Notes under the pieces: model-generated | The model's database searches: none | What the model was told of the DNA's origin: nothing | The model's input: only the letters and a program-made list of their open reading frames with translations | Position numbers and translations under genes: made by a program | Source of the DNA: Methanothermobacter wolfeii | GTDB taxonomy: Archaea > Methanobacteriota > Methanobacteria > Methanobacteriales > Methanothermobacteraceae | Direction of reading: 5' to 3' | Length of the DNA: 64,000 nucleotides | Assembly: GCF_025397995.1 (NCBI RefSeq) | Contig: NZ_CP104550.1 | Location: 586,001-650,000 of the forward strand | In this document: positions 9,050 through 18,528 of the stretch, piece after piece | How the letters are laid out: the number at the start of each line of letters is the position of its first letter | Numbering within the stretch: the stretch's first letter is position 1

Positions 9050-12000
9050 ATCAGGAAATTCCTACTGGTCTTAATATTGATAATGACGATTTCAGTTCCA
9101 GCAGTATCTGCAGCAGATGATAACTCAACGGCAGATAACGGTACAAAGATGCTCAGGGATACAAATATGGTTGTGCTCATCACAGGCTGCGTTGTTGGAA
9201 CAGTGGACCCCATAATGAACGATGCCTACAGGAACCTGACAGGCGAGGGCTACAACTTCAGCCTTAAAATCTACACCATGGACACATTCAACCTCAACTC
9301 AACGACCTCAGCCAGGTTCCGGCAGGACATAAGGGAGGCGGACATATTCTTCCTCTTCACAAGGCCAGGATACCCTGTTACCGGCATGAGCTACGGGACA
9401 GATTTCGATGCACCCGTTGACTTCCAGGCCCTTGCAGCGGACCTGAAACCAGGGGCAAGGATCTTCGTCCTCGGACCCGTAAAACCCAACGTTACAGGTG
9501 TCAATGTAACGAACCTTCCTGCCTATGGACCGGTAGCAGCACCTGCACTCTCATGTGAGAACGTGAAGAGAACACTGCTGGAGGTCCTGAGGCTCAGCGG
9601 TGCGGTGAACCTGACATCCAATGACACGAAACTCGTACCCGGCCTCCAGGACTTCCTATACCATCCAATGGCACCCGGGACATACACCGACAGGGAGGCC
9701 TACATGGACTGGTACCGCAGCACACCAATGTACAGGGCCGGGGCTCCATGGGTGGGTGTCGCCATACTCAACAGGTACTACCTTTCAGGTAATATGGACG
9801 TCTATGAGACACTCATACAGAAATTCGAGGCAAAGGGCCTCAACGTGATACCCTACTTCTACTGTTCGGATCCAATAGGAGCCTCAAGGCGCTTCTTCAT
9901 GGACAACAACACATCGGTGATCGACGCACTTGTTGCATGCGTACAGTTCGGTTACTGGCCAGACAACCAGACAATAACATTCTTCACAGACCTCAACGTA
10001 CCCGTCCAGGGCCCCCTCCCGGTCTTCCTCCAGACATCCCTTGAAGACTACATAGAGGGAGCAGAGAAGAAGGGTTTAAGGGGCCTTGAATACTACTGGC
10101 TTGCAATGTTCGAGATGCAGGGCCGTATAGAACCCATACTCATAGGGGGAAACAGGATAACAGGGACAGATCCCCTGACAGGGGTCACCCTCAAGGAATA
10201 CGTTGCATATGAGCCCGGAGTGGACCAGCTTGTTAACAGAACCCTTGCCTGGGTTAACCTCAGGAACAAGGAGAACTGTGACAAGAGGATAGCCATGGTC
10301 TACTTTGACAGCACCCATGATGAGGGGATGCCGGCCACCAATGGACTCAACCTCTACGCCAGCCTCAGCAACATACTCCTTGCAATGAAGGCAGCAGGCT
10401 ACAGGGTCGGCGACTCAAACCTCACCCCCGAGGCCATCTATGAGATGATAAACAGGGCAGGCAGGAACCCCCAGAACATGACACAGTCAGAACTCAGAAG
10501 ACTCGTGGAAATCGGCTGCGTCACAGTACCCCTCCAGGATTACCTCAAATGGTATTCAGGACTGCCAGCATCACTCAGAAGACAGGTAGAGGCCATGTGG
10601 GGTCCCGCACCTGGCAACATCATGGTCTACAATGGAAGCATAGTCATACCGGGGATCATGATGGGCAACATATTCCTGGCTCCGCAGCCGGTCTGGAAGT
10701 GGAAGGGGACCATCCAGGGACTTGATGATGGAAAACTCCCACCCACACATCAGTTCATAGCATTCTACCTCTGGCTCAAGAAGGGGTTCAGGGCCGATGC
10801 GGTTGTACATATAGGACAGCACGGGACCCTGGAACTCCTCCCTGGAAACTTCAATGCAATGACAGAGAATGACTGGCCAAACACTCTCATAGGGGCCATG
10901 CCAAACATACACCTGCTTAAGATGGAGGACCCCCTTGAGGCCGTTATAAACCCGGCCAAGAGGAGGGCCTATGCGGTCACAGTATCCTACCTTGTACCCC
11001 CAGTCATAAGGACAGAGCTCTACGGCGTCTACCAGGAACTCGCTGATCTCCTAGGATCCTACACAGTCGCCGAGGCCGCAGGAGACACCGAGAGGATGAC
11101 GGCCCTCGAATCCCTAATCCGTGATGGTGTCAGGAGGACGGGCCTTGAAACAAGGCTTGGAACTGGCAGCACAGCATCCTTCAGCGTACTCAGGGAAAAA
11201 CTCCACGAGTACCTTGAGGAGCTTACAGGGATACTCACACCCTATGGACTCCACACCTTCGGCAGCCTGCCTGATGCAGAGATCCTTGAGAAGTTCATAG
11301 ACTCAATAATCTCCTTTGACCCTGCGAACAGGACCTCCATGAGGGATGAGATAAGGAACCTTCTCATTCAGAGCGCAGCGAATGAGATGAACTCACTCCT
11401 CAGGGCCCTCAACTGTGAATTCATACAGCCGGTGACTGCAAAGAGCCCGGTTATCAACCTAGCCACACTCCCGACAGGACGTAACATGTACACCTTTGAC
11501 CCATCAGCCATACCTGATCAGGCTGCCATGATTACAGGGTCAAGGGCTGCCGAGGAGATGCTCAGACGCTACCGGCAAGCCAGCAACGGCAGGTACCCTG
11601 AAACCGTTGCAGTGGACATAGGGGATGTTATATCAACGAATGGTCAGAGCATAGCAGCCATATTCTACTTCCTGGGAGTGAGACCTGTCTATGAGAGCGG
11701 AACCCTGATAGGAACAGAGATAATACCCCTGAGTGAACTTGGAAGGCCAAGGATCGATGTTCTTATAAGTGACTTCCACAACTTCAGGGGCCTCATACCA
11801 GGGGCTATGGATGTCATTGACAACACCATAAAGAGACTGGTCAGCCTCAACGAGCCTGCTGAACAGAACTATCTAAGGAAACACTACCTGGCTGTCAGGA
11901 CAGATATCTACAACCAGGTGGTATCATCAGGGATGAACAGTTCAGAGGCGGAGGAACAGGCGGATCGGCTTGCAAGGACAAGGATATTCGGGCTTCCACC

Positions 12001-12976
12001 AGGGGCAGACCCCCATGGTGCAGGTGTCGACAGGATACTCTGGTCAAGGGATAACTGGACACCAGAGGAACTTGCAGAGACCTACCTGAGCTACTACTCA
12101 TACGCCTATGGAAGGGGACTTAACGGTGTACAGAGCCCACGGCTCCTTGAGGCCCTCCTGAGGACAGTTGACACCAGCATAGTTATAATGCCATACAGGA
12201 CACCAGGGGAGGGCACATGCCTCTACAGGGTCTCGGTGACCGTTAACTTCATGGTGAACTACCTCACAGGAAGGGATATAACGGGTTACATTGCAAGGAC
12301 CGCATACGGAACACCGATCATAAGGACCCTCCAGGAGTCAACCTACGATGACCTTGCCGTGACACTCCTCAACCCGGTATGGGTGCAGGGCAAACTCAAG
12401 GATGGACCGTCTGGAAGCGTTTCAATAGCACTCCAGATAAGGGATCTCTTTACATCAGACGCCCTCGTGGATGTTGCATCAGCTGATGTCTGGAGGAGGA
12501 TAGCTGAAACCTTCCTCCTTGACGCCTCGGTGAGGAGTCAGATGGACCCATCAGCGGTCCGGATGATTGCAGGGTACATCAGGCAGGCCTACACTAGGGA
12601 TATGGTGCAGCTATCATCAGCCGAACTCAGCACCATCTCAGGGATATTCGGTGAGACTACCACTGGTGGTGAGACAGGCACACCACATGGAAAACCCCCA
12701 GTAACCGGACATGGAAGGGATTCACAGCCTGGAAGGACCCCTGGTGGTGTATCAGGAGTTTCAGTCGGAACATCAGCTGCAGCAAGAACTTCACAGTCTG
12801 CACAGGAGTCAGCATCCCTTGAAGCGCTAGGTAAAGAACCTGGAAAGGCTTATGAGGTTTCAACCCCTTCAAGGCCACAGGAATCAGCAGGAACACAGTT
12901 ATATGCAATCCTGGGGGTTATTGGAATATTCTGTCTCCTTGGAGCAGGATACTTCTTCGGTCCGCTTAAAAAATAA
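9050..12976 (+). CDS. Surface-anchored CobN/magnesium-chelatase H-like protein, apparent ATC start
   Basis: About 1308 residues resembling CobN, the large subunit of cobaltochelatase. The hallmark IGQHGTLELLPG (HGT-E-LPG type) lies near residue 590, with further CobN blocks such as VHIGQHGT and DVLISDFHNFRG. Unlike cytosolic CobN, it has a signal peptide (hydrophobic LLVLILIMTISVPAVSA, cut after VSA) and a C-terminal membrane segment (LYAILGVIGIFCLLGAGYFF) after a low-complexity Thr/Ser/Gly linker, so the chelatase body is outside. A perfect GGAGGTGA (9038-9045) precedes ATC at 9050, which begins the signal peptide as (M)RKFLLV. The first usual codon (TTG 9077) would cut the signal peptide in half. 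Substrate metal and macrocycle are unknown. Confidence 0.82.
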   Translation: MRKFLLVLILIMTISVPAVSAADDNSTADNGTKMLRDTNMVVLITGCVVGTVDPIMNDAYRNLTGEGYNFSLKIYTMDTFNLNSTTSARFRQDIREADIFFLFTRPGYPVTGMSYGTDFDAPVDFQALAADLKPGARIFVLGPVKPNVTGVNVTNLPAYGPVAAPALSCENVKRTLLEVLRLSGAVNLTSNDTKLVPGLQDFLYHPMAPGTYTDREAYMDWYRSTPMYRAGAPWVGVAILNRYYLSGNMDVYETLIQKFEAKGLNVIPYFYCSDPIGASRRFFMDNNTSVIDALVACVQFGYWPDNQTITFFTDLNVPVQGPLPVFLQTSLEDYIEGAEKKGLRGLEYYWLAMFEMQGRIEPILIGGNRITGTDPLTGVTLKEYVAYEPGVDQLVNRTLAWVNLRNKENCDKRIAMVYFDSTHDEGMPATNGLNLYASLSNILLAMKAAGYRVGDSNLTPEAIYEMINRAGRNPQNMTQSELRRLVEIGCVTVPLQDYLKWYSGLPASLRRQVEAMWGPAPGNIMVYNGSIVIPGIMMGNIFLAPQPVWKWKGTIQGLDDGKLPPTHQFIAFYLWLKKGFRADAVVHIGQHGTLELLPGNFNAMTENDWPNTLIGAMPNIHLLKMEDPLEAVINPAKRRAYAVTVSYLVPPVIRTELYGVYQELADLLGSYTVAEAAGDTERMTALESLIRDGVRRTGLETRLGTGSTASFSVLREKLHEYLEELTGILTPYGLHTFGSLPDAEILEKFIDSIISFDPANRTSMRDEIRNLLIQSAANEMNSLLRALNCEFIQPVTAKSPVINLATLPTGRNMYTFDPSAIPDQAAMITGSRAAEEMLRRYRQASNGRYPETVAVDIGDVISTNGQSIAAIFYFLGVRPVYESGTLIGTEIIPLSELGRPRIDVLISDFHNFRGLIPGAMDVIDNTIKRLVSLNEPAEQNYLRKHYLAVRTDIYNQVVSSGMNSSEAEEQADRLARTRIFGLPPGADPHGAGVDRILWSRDNWTPEELAETYLSYYSYAYGRGLNGVQSPRLLEALLRTVDTSIVIMPYRTPGEGTCLYRVSVTVNFMVNYLTGRDITGYIARTAYGTPIIRTLQESTYDDLAVTLLNPVWVQGKLKDGPSGSVSIALQIRDLFTSDALVDVASADVWRRIAETFLLDASVRSQMDPSAVRMIAGYIRQAYTRDMVQLSSAELSTISGIFGETTTGGETGTPHGKPPVTGHGRDSQPGRTPGGVSGVSVGTSAAARTSQSAQESASLEALGKEPGKAYEVSTPSRPQESAGTQLYAILGVIGIFCLLGAGYFFGPLKK

Positions 12977-12981
12977 ACCCT

Positions 12982-12998
12982 ATTTTATTTTTTTATTT
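12982..12998 (+). terminator. T-rich terminator after the CobN-like gene
   Basis: A T-rich run (TTTTATTTTTTTATTT) begins six bases after the stop and lies before a convergent gene. Confidence 0.45.
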
Positions 12999-13039
12999 AG
13001 CTATTATGATGGGGTCCTGGTTATTTTATATAAATGATT

Positions 13040-13963
13040 CTATGAGAATCTCCTGAAGTGCTGTGGATTGAAGCCGGCCTTCAGTATCAGATTCTTATCC
13101 TCACCTGTTAGTTCATTTTCACTGGTCGGGGGGACAGGTTTTCCCTTCCTTGCAAGGATAACACCACCCTTCCTCTGGGCACCCATAAACTTACCCGCGT
13201 CACCGTTTACAATCAGGTAACCGGACCTCATGTCAATCCCTGAAAAGTCATCACAGTCACCATCTATTATCACGGTGCCCCCGCTGAGGAGTGCCCCGGT
13301 GTTCTTACCTGCATCACCCTTGACCATCACTGTACCCCTCCTCATGAGTATCCCTGTTGAGAGATCCACATCTCCCTTGTGGATTATCTCGGCATCGGTA
13401 TCCAGGCGGGCCCCCAGGGTGTCCCGGACGTGACCATCATCGATAACCATGCGGTTACCTGTTAGGGTGGCTCCAAGGAGTTTTTCACCACCATGACCCC
13501 CTGTAAGGACATCTGTAACTGAGATGAACTTCTTATATCCCCTGCGGTCAGATTTAACCTCTATGAGGTTACCTATCGGGTCCCTGACCTTGCCCCTGAC
13601 ATAGATGGTCCCGGAGACCATGCTTATACCCATGCGTGTATCCACGTCTCCATCAACGGTAAGGGTCCCTGCCATCACCGACCCTCCGGTCCCCCCGAAG
13701 TATTTGAGGTCTGCTCCCATGCTTGAGGCCAGCCGGTGACCTGCATCACCCTTTATCCTCACCTCCCCGCCACTCCTGACGTGCTCAACAACATCCCTGT
13801 AACTGTATTCTGTTCCTGGTATCAGCTGGTCGGGGTCAAGCTTCTCACCATGGTGCTGCCAGTAGAAGTTGTAGGTGAAGTCGGCTATACAGTCAACAGG
13901 ACCGTCGGGTTCAAGTTCAATAAGGTTTCTCTCCTCTTTCTTCCTCCCAAAGATTCCAAACAT
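13040..13963 (-). CDS. Orphan FwdC/GXGXG-repeat protein
   Basis: Related to subunit C of formylmethanofuran dehydrogenase and to the GXGXG beta-helix domain of glutamate synthase. About 307 residues. The repeating pattern (GDAGHRLASSMGADL, GDVDTRMGISMVSG, GDAGKNTGALLSGG, GDAGKFMGAQRKGG) makes the right-handed beta helix, and an N-terminal addition of about 60 residues (FGIFGRKKEERN ...) is not part of FwdC. No other fwd/fmd gene is nearby, so it is probably not a complex subunit in the usual operon sense. Start at the ATG (13963) preceded by GGGGGTGACTTCA; an upstream in-frame codon would overlap that site. Confidence 0.78.
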   Translation of the reverse strand: MFGIFGRKKEERNLIELEPDGPVDCIADFTYNFYWQHHGEKLDPDQLIPGTEYSYRDVVEHVRSGGEVRIKGDAGHRLASSMGADLKYFGGTGGSVMAGTLTVDGDVDTRMGISMVSGTIYVRGKVRDPIGNLIEVKSDRRGYKKFISVTDVLTGGHGGEKLLGATLTGNRMVIDDGHVRDTLGARLDTDAEIIHKGDVDLSTGILMRRGTVMVKGDAGKNTGALLSGGTVIIDGDCDDFSGIDMRSGYLIVNGDAGKFMGAQRKGGVILARKGKPVPPTSENELTGEDKNLILKAGFNPQHFRRFS

Positions 13964-14203
13964 TGAAGTCACCCCCTTTCCTGAATCCATGGTGTGGTTT
14001 TAAGGAACACCACTGAACTTATATTATTATGGGGCTCTGATAAACATTTACATATCATGGGGATCTGCTTTGAGGATGGTTATTCTGTCCCTGGAGAATT
14101 CATGCATGCCAGGGGGTGGCGGCGCCATTGGATTCGGAGGCTGGCTTTCTGCCCTGATAAACATTAACATATTTCAGGTGGGGATAGGATCTTTAGTGAT
14201 GGA

Positions 14204-14836
14204 ATGGATGATGGGAGGAGAAGAGAGATTCTGAGGTTCCTTGGAAGGATCGGTGTGGATACAAGGTTTGTGAGTGTAACCTCTGGGGGTGTGCTTATAA
14301 ATAATCTGAGGTTTTCAAGGTTTTCAAGGAGGAGGGAGGAGACCTTCAGGAGGGAATTCCCTGACCTGGAGGTTGTACGCTCCAAGGTCTTTCAGAAGAT
14401 CTGCTCAAGATCATCAAGGATCCTTGCATCATTCCTTGAGCCAAGGAGCAGGGTCTCTGTTGATGCTGAGGGTGAGCTGGCCCTGGCACTCTACACGGTC
14501 CTTGAACCCTACACAAGGAAGTACGGCATAGTCTTTGATGATGAAGGGATAAAGGCACGCCCCGAGACCCTTGACCATGCTGCTGCAGCAGTATTTGAAG
14601 ATATGCTGGGGGGTGAAGGGATAAGGAATCATTACAGGTCATCGGGGAGCATAATATACCCCTTCATAACGGTGCCGGCTGAATGGATCGAGTCATGGCT
14701 TGGAACTAAAATAAGGGTGACGGATGACCCCATGGTTGAGAACTTTATGGAGTTCTTCAGCGCCAGGGTCCCCCAGTTCAGGGAGAAGCTGATGAAATCC
14801 CTCATCTATCTGGATGAGAATTCGCAAGGAAAATGA
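14204..14836 (+). CDS. Conserved protein of unknown function
   Basis: I do not recognise the family. The 210-residue product is basic at the N-terminus (repeated FSRFSRRREETFRREF), with a middle LEPYTRKYGIVFDD and a C-terminal SIIYPFITVPAEWIESWLG. It is soluble, with no signal or membrane segment. The ribosome-site-like GGTGGGGAT (14177-14185) is about 18 bases before the ATG at 14204, which is too far, but only three before an in-frame ATC (14189), so the start is uncertain. It is convergent with rfcL. Confidence 0.65.
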   Translation: MDDGRRREILRFLGRIGVDTRFVSVTSGGVLINNLRFSRFSRRREETFRREFPDLEVVRSKVFQKICSRSSRILASFLEPRSRVSVDAEGELALALYTVLEPYTRKYGIVFDDEGIKARPETLDHAAAAVFEDMLGGEGIRNHYRSSGSIIYPFITVPAEWIESWLGTKIRVTDDPMVENFMEFFSARVPQFREKLMKSLIYLDENSQGK

Positions 14837-14927
14837 CAAATCAGGTGACATTAAACCGGAACATCTCTGTCTTTTTCTCTGGATCTTCTTCATCCTTCAT
14901 GTAAACCGGTGGATGTGCATCTTCCCT

Positions 14928-16358
14928 CTATTTGAACTGGAACAGTGATGTTTGCTTCTCCTTTGGTTTTTCATCATTCTTTTTATTTTTCTTTTCACCT
15001 TGCCCATGGGACCTGTTCCTTTCAGAGCCATCTTCAGGGGATTTTCTACTTCTTCCCTTATCCGCGCCGGCTTCATCATCCCTTTTCTCCGGACCTGGCA
15101 GGGGTCTCCCTGGGGTTTCAGTTTTCTTTCCGGGTTTCTTCCTTTCAGGGGCCCTGATCTTCCTCTTCCTGAAGAGTTTAACCTCCTCATCGGTCAGTTC
15201 AAGGTATTCCTTTATCTCATAGGCCATCTCATCGTTCTCGAAGATTATCTCAAGGAAGGGGAACATTGAAATAGCCACCCTGGGTGATATGTGCATCTTC
15301 CCGGCCATCTTCCTGGCCACGCTGTCCCTGAGGGCCCTCTTCTTCCTGGTCCTTCCAAGTATCCTGAATGAGGATGAACCGCTGTAGCGGACAAATTTCC
15401 GATAGGTCTCATCCTTTGATAGGGCGACCCCTGGACCCATGAGTTCAGATGCGTAGCGCCAGTAGGTGTAGTCCCTGCTCCTCACAGCACGCCCGAAGAA
15501 CACATCAGCCCGGGAGAGCATATCATAGGCCCTGCTGATCTCATGGGGCTTCTCATACTCCCTCGGGACGTTCTCTGCAATGAACTCAAGGACGCTTGTG
15601 GGGTCATCATCAACCCTCATGGCCTCCCTGACCTTAACCACATCGCGGCTCTTCAGCACGGCCCTGACGGCATCAAAGATTGTGGAGACGGCATCCTTGG
15701 CACCGGTGTCCAGGAGCTCCTTCCCCACACTTTCCTCACCCTTTGCCATGGCCTCAAGGTCGTTGATGGCCGATCTGAGGTCCCCCATGGACCTCTTTGC
15801 AAGTTCCTTCAGGACATCGGGGGGGCAGTCAATACCTTCAGCCCTGCAGATCCTTTTAAGGGCGGCTGCTATGGAGGCTGTGTGAACCTTGCGGATGTTT
15901 ATAACCTTGCATTTTGGTTTTATGGTCTGCAATCTCTTGCTGTAGGGGTCGTTGGCCGTCAGGACCAGGGGTTGCCTGCTCTCCTTTATTATCCTGTTTA
16001 TGGCCTGGACACCCCCACGGTCCTCATTACCGTGTATACCGTCAACCTCGTCGAGTATTATGAGTTTAAGGTCATGGTTGAAGAGGGAGTAGGTTGAGGA
16101 TGCCTCGCCTGCGGTCCTCCTGATGGCGTCCTGGGACCGCTTGTCGCTTGCATTGAGTTCAAGGGTGTCTGAGAACTCCCGTCCTATGATGTGTGCAAGG
16201 GTTGTCTTACCGGTCCCAGGGGGCCCGACCAGAAGCAGGGGTGGCTGGGGGTTCCCGGCCTTCCACTCGTCAATCCACTTCTTTATCTCCTCTATGGCCT
16301 TCTTGTTCCCTGCAACCTCTTCAAAGGTCCTGGGCCTGTACTTCTCTGTCCATGACAT
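14928..16358 (-). CDS. rfcL: Replication factor C large subunit
   Basis: ATPase subunit of the clamp loader that places PCNA on primed DNA. The 476-residue protein has Walker [10 protein letters not shown] near residue 46 and Walker B IILDEVDG near residue 99, followed by AAA+ lid and collar helices. A long charged tail (about 400-468, rich in Lys, Arg, Glu) ends in QTSLFQFK, a PCNA-interacting PIP box. It lies 21 bases after rfcS on the same strand and is certainly co-transcribed; archaeal RFC usually holds four small subunits and one large. Confidence 0.97.
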   Translation of the reverse strand: MSWTEKYRPRTFEEVAGNKKAIEEIKKWIDEWKAGNPQPPLLLVGPPGTGKTTLAHIIGREFSDTLELNASDKRSQDAIRRTAGEASSTYSLFNHDLKLIILDEVDGIHGNEDRGGVQAINRIIKESRQPLVLTANDPYSKRLQTIKPKCKVINIRKVHTASIAAALKRICRAEGIDCPPDVLKELAKRSMGDLRSAINDLEAMAKGEESVGKELLDTGAKDAVSTIFDAVRAVLKSRDVVKVREAMRVDDDPTSVLEFIAENVPREYEKPHEISRAYDMLSRADVFFGRAVRSRDYTYWRYASELMGPGVALSKDETYRKFVRYSGSSSFRILGRTRKKRALRDSVARKMAGKMHISPRVAISMFPFLEIIFENDEMAYEIKEYLELTDEEVKLFRKRKIRAPERKKPGKKTETPGRPLPGPEKRDDEAGADKGRSRKSPEDGSERNRSHGQGEKKNKKNDEKPKEKQTSLFQFK

Positions 16359-16379
16359 CCTGGGCTACCCCTTGAGGAT

Positions 16380-17336
16380 TTAACTGTATTCCAGGAACTT
16401 TGCAAGGAGGGCTTCAAGCTGTATCCTTGGATTTGCACCTTCCCTTATCCTGAAATCGTATTCACCTATTGCTTCAATGAGTTTTATGTACTTCTCACCC
16501 TCCAGAGCCCCCTCCATGGCCATCCTGGATAGTTCCTGGTATATCTGGGTCACCATGTCCTCGCCGCTTATACCCTGCAGGACCGTTATCTCCCGGAGTA
16601 TGTCCCTTGCATCCATGAACTTGCCGTTGAGGACGGTGTTGATCATCTTCCTCACATCCTTGGGCCTTGCCCTTGAGACAACCTCATAGATGCTCTCCTC
16701 TGTTATCTTCTCACCGAGGGATGCCGCTGACTGAAGGAGGTTTATGGATTTCCTGAGGTCCCCCTCTGCAAAGTAGACTATGGTGTCAAGGGCCTGTGGC
16801 TCGTATTCAAGGCCCTCCTCCCTGGCGATGTATTCAAGCCTTTTTATTATCTGGTGGCCCTTGAGGGGAAGGAACCTGAATATGGCGCACCTTGACTGTA
16901 TGGGGTCTATGATCTTTGATGAGTAGTTGCAGGAGAGTATGAAGGAGGATGTCTTGGTGTACATCTCCATCTCCCTTCGGAGGGCGTGCTGGGCGTCCTT
17001 TGTCATGTTGTCCACTTCATCAAGGAATATTATCCTGAAGGGCGCACCCACGGGTTTCAGGCGGCAGAAGTTCTTTATAATGGTCCTTACGGTGTCTATA
17101 CCCCTGGCGTCTGAGGCGTTGAGTTCAAGGAAGTTCTGCCGCCAGTAATCGCCGAGGATCTCCTTTGCAAGGGCCAGGGCAGTTGTTGTCTTACCCACAC
17201 CTGCTGGTCCTGTGAACATGAGGTTCGGCATGCTCTTCTCCTCAACATAGCGCTTGAGGCGTGGTATAACATGTTCCTGGCCTACGATATCATCAAGTTT
17301 CTGTGGTCTGTACTTCTCTACCCAGGGTCCGCTCAT
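16380..17336 (-). CDS. rfcS: Replication factor C small subunit
   Basis: AAA+ clamp-loader subunit. The 318-residue protein shows [16 protein letters not shown] at the N-terminus, Walker [10 protein letters not shown], Walker [11 protein letters not shown], sensor 1 LSCNYSSKI and the arginine-finger SRC motif (QSRCAIFRF). Start chosen at the ATG 17336, five bases after GGTGAT; the GTG at 17345 overlaps that site. First gene of the rfcS-rfcL operon, with an AT-rich promoter region upstream (17340-17380). Confidence 0.97.
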   Translation of the reverse strand: MSGPWVEKYRPQKLDDIVGQEHVIPRLKRYVEEKSMPNLMFTGPAGVGKTTTALALAKEILGDYWRQNFLELNASDARGIDTVRTIIKNFCRLKPVGAPFRIIFLDEVDNMTKDAQHALRREMEMYTKTSSFILSCNYSSKIIDPIQSRCAIFRFLPLKGHQIIKRLEYIAREEGLEYEPQALDTIVYFAEGDLRKSINLLQSAASLGEKITEESIYEVVSRARPKDVRKMINTVLNGKFMDARDILREITVLQGISGEDMVTQIYQELSRMAMEGALEGEKYIKLIEAIGEYDFRIREGANPRIQLEALLAKFLEYS

Positions 17337-17516
17337 AAAAATCACCGATCAAAGATTATAATACTTAAGCATGAATTAATAATACACATCTGTTTTACCA
17401 TTAAATCATTATTGTCGGAGCATCTTAAAATCTTTGGGTCAGATACTATCAACAGGCTTTCATGGGTTCAGGGAAAAATTATGGATTAGCAGGGCAACCG
17501 TTGCATGTATCAGGAT

Positions 17517-18368
17517 TCAATCTTTCCTCCAAAGACCCTCAAGGACAGCCTCCTCCATAACATCGACCGGGGCTTTCCTGCCGGTCCATATCCTGAAGGA
17601 CTCAGCACCCTGATACACGAGCATCTTGAGCCCTGATACAGGAACAGCAGATGCCTTTTCAGCCTCACGGAGGAGAACGGTCCTTACGGGGTTGTAGACA
17701 AGGTCATAGACAACCATGCCCTCATGCATGAGCTCGGCGGTTACCAGGGCTTCGTCATCTGTATGGGGGTGCATCCCGACGGGTGTCGTGTCTATGATTA
17801 TATCGGCATCCACCGCAGCCTCAGGTATAAGGTCGTAGCCCCCTGATGATACATCAAAGCCGAGCTTCTCCCCTATATCCCCTGCAAGAGAATGGGCCCT
17901 CTCAGGTGTCCTGTTGAGTATCAAAATCCCCGAGGCCCCTGCAAGGGCCAGCCTGAATGCACATGCCCTGGCAGCCCCACCCGCCCCCAGTATCAGGACA
18001 CTGGAGTTCCTGACGGAGGTGACCTCTTCAAGGGCCCTCAGGCATCCATCGGCATCGGTATTGTAACCCCTCACGGTACCATCATCAAATTCAAGGGTAT
18101 TAACGGCCCCTATCAGGGATGCGGTTTCATGGAGTTCGTCAACATATTCAATCACAGCCTCCTTATGGGGTATGGTGACGTTCACACCCCTCACGTTGAG
18201 GGCTTCAAGGCCGCGCACAGCCCTTCCAAGCTTTTCAGGCCTCACAGGGAATGGAACGTAGACCCAGTCCATATCAAGGCTCCTGAATGCAGCGTTGTGC
18301 ATCTGGGGGGACAGGCTGTGGCTTAGGGGGTGGCCGATTATGCCGGTAACACGTGTCCTGCCGGTTAT
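17517..18368 (-). CDS. aroE: Shikimate dehydrogenase, apparent ATA or CTG start
   Basis: NADPH-dependent reduction of 3-dehydroshikimate in aromatic amino acid synthesis. Shikimate binding is shown by GHPLSHSLSPQMHNAAF, NVTIPHKEAV (catalytic Lys) and GAVNTLEF; GAGGAARACAF is the nucleotide loop. The first ATG (18302) would remove GHPLSHSLSP, which must be part of the enzyme. Upstream in frame there is no ATG, GTG or TTG; the frame reads ATA (18368) or CTG (18371) just after a GAGG/GTGAT-like ribosome site. ATA gives 283 residues, a normal AroE length. Confidence 0.88.
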   Translation of the reverse strand: MTGRTRVTGIIGHPLSHSLSPQMHNAAFRSLDMDWVYVPFPVRPEKLGRAVRGLEALNVRGVNVTIPHKEAVIEYVDELHETASLIGAVNTLEFDDGTVRGYNTDADGCLRALEEVTSVRNSSVLILGAGGAARACAFRLALAGASGILILNRTPERAHSLAGDIGEKLGFDVSSGGYDLIPEAAVDADIIIDTTPVGMHPHTDDEALVTAELMHEGMVVYDLVYNPVRTVLLREAEKASAVPVSGLKMLVYQGAESFRIWTGRKAPVDVMEEAVLEGLWRKD

Positions 18369-18470
18369 CAGTTTATCACAACCTCTATCCTCTGATCCTA
18401 ATTATCTTCCAGGGAATATAATTTTTCAGTTAACTTCAGTTAGGGGAGGGGATTTTTCATCCATCGTGCA

Positions 18471-18498
18471 ATATTTATTTATCATCGGCGATAAATAT
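18471..18498. promoter_or_regulatory. AT-rich inverted repeat upstream of the HARP gene
   Basis: ATATTTAT (18471-18478) and ATAAATAT (18491-18498) are perfect inverted copies, and inner TTATC/GATAA extends the symmetry. The element covers the likely TATA box about 30-58 bases before the start at 18529, so a repressor or autoregulator could bind here. Confidence 0.4.
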
Positions 18499-18528
18499 CA
18501 TTCCTGTTGATGTAAGGGGGATTGCGAC

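Noticed and set aside
14932-15269. Long hydrophobic plus-strand ORFs opposite rfcL
   Set aside because: They mirror the lysine- and glutamate-rich tail of rfcL; the complement of charged codons reads as hydrophobic residues.
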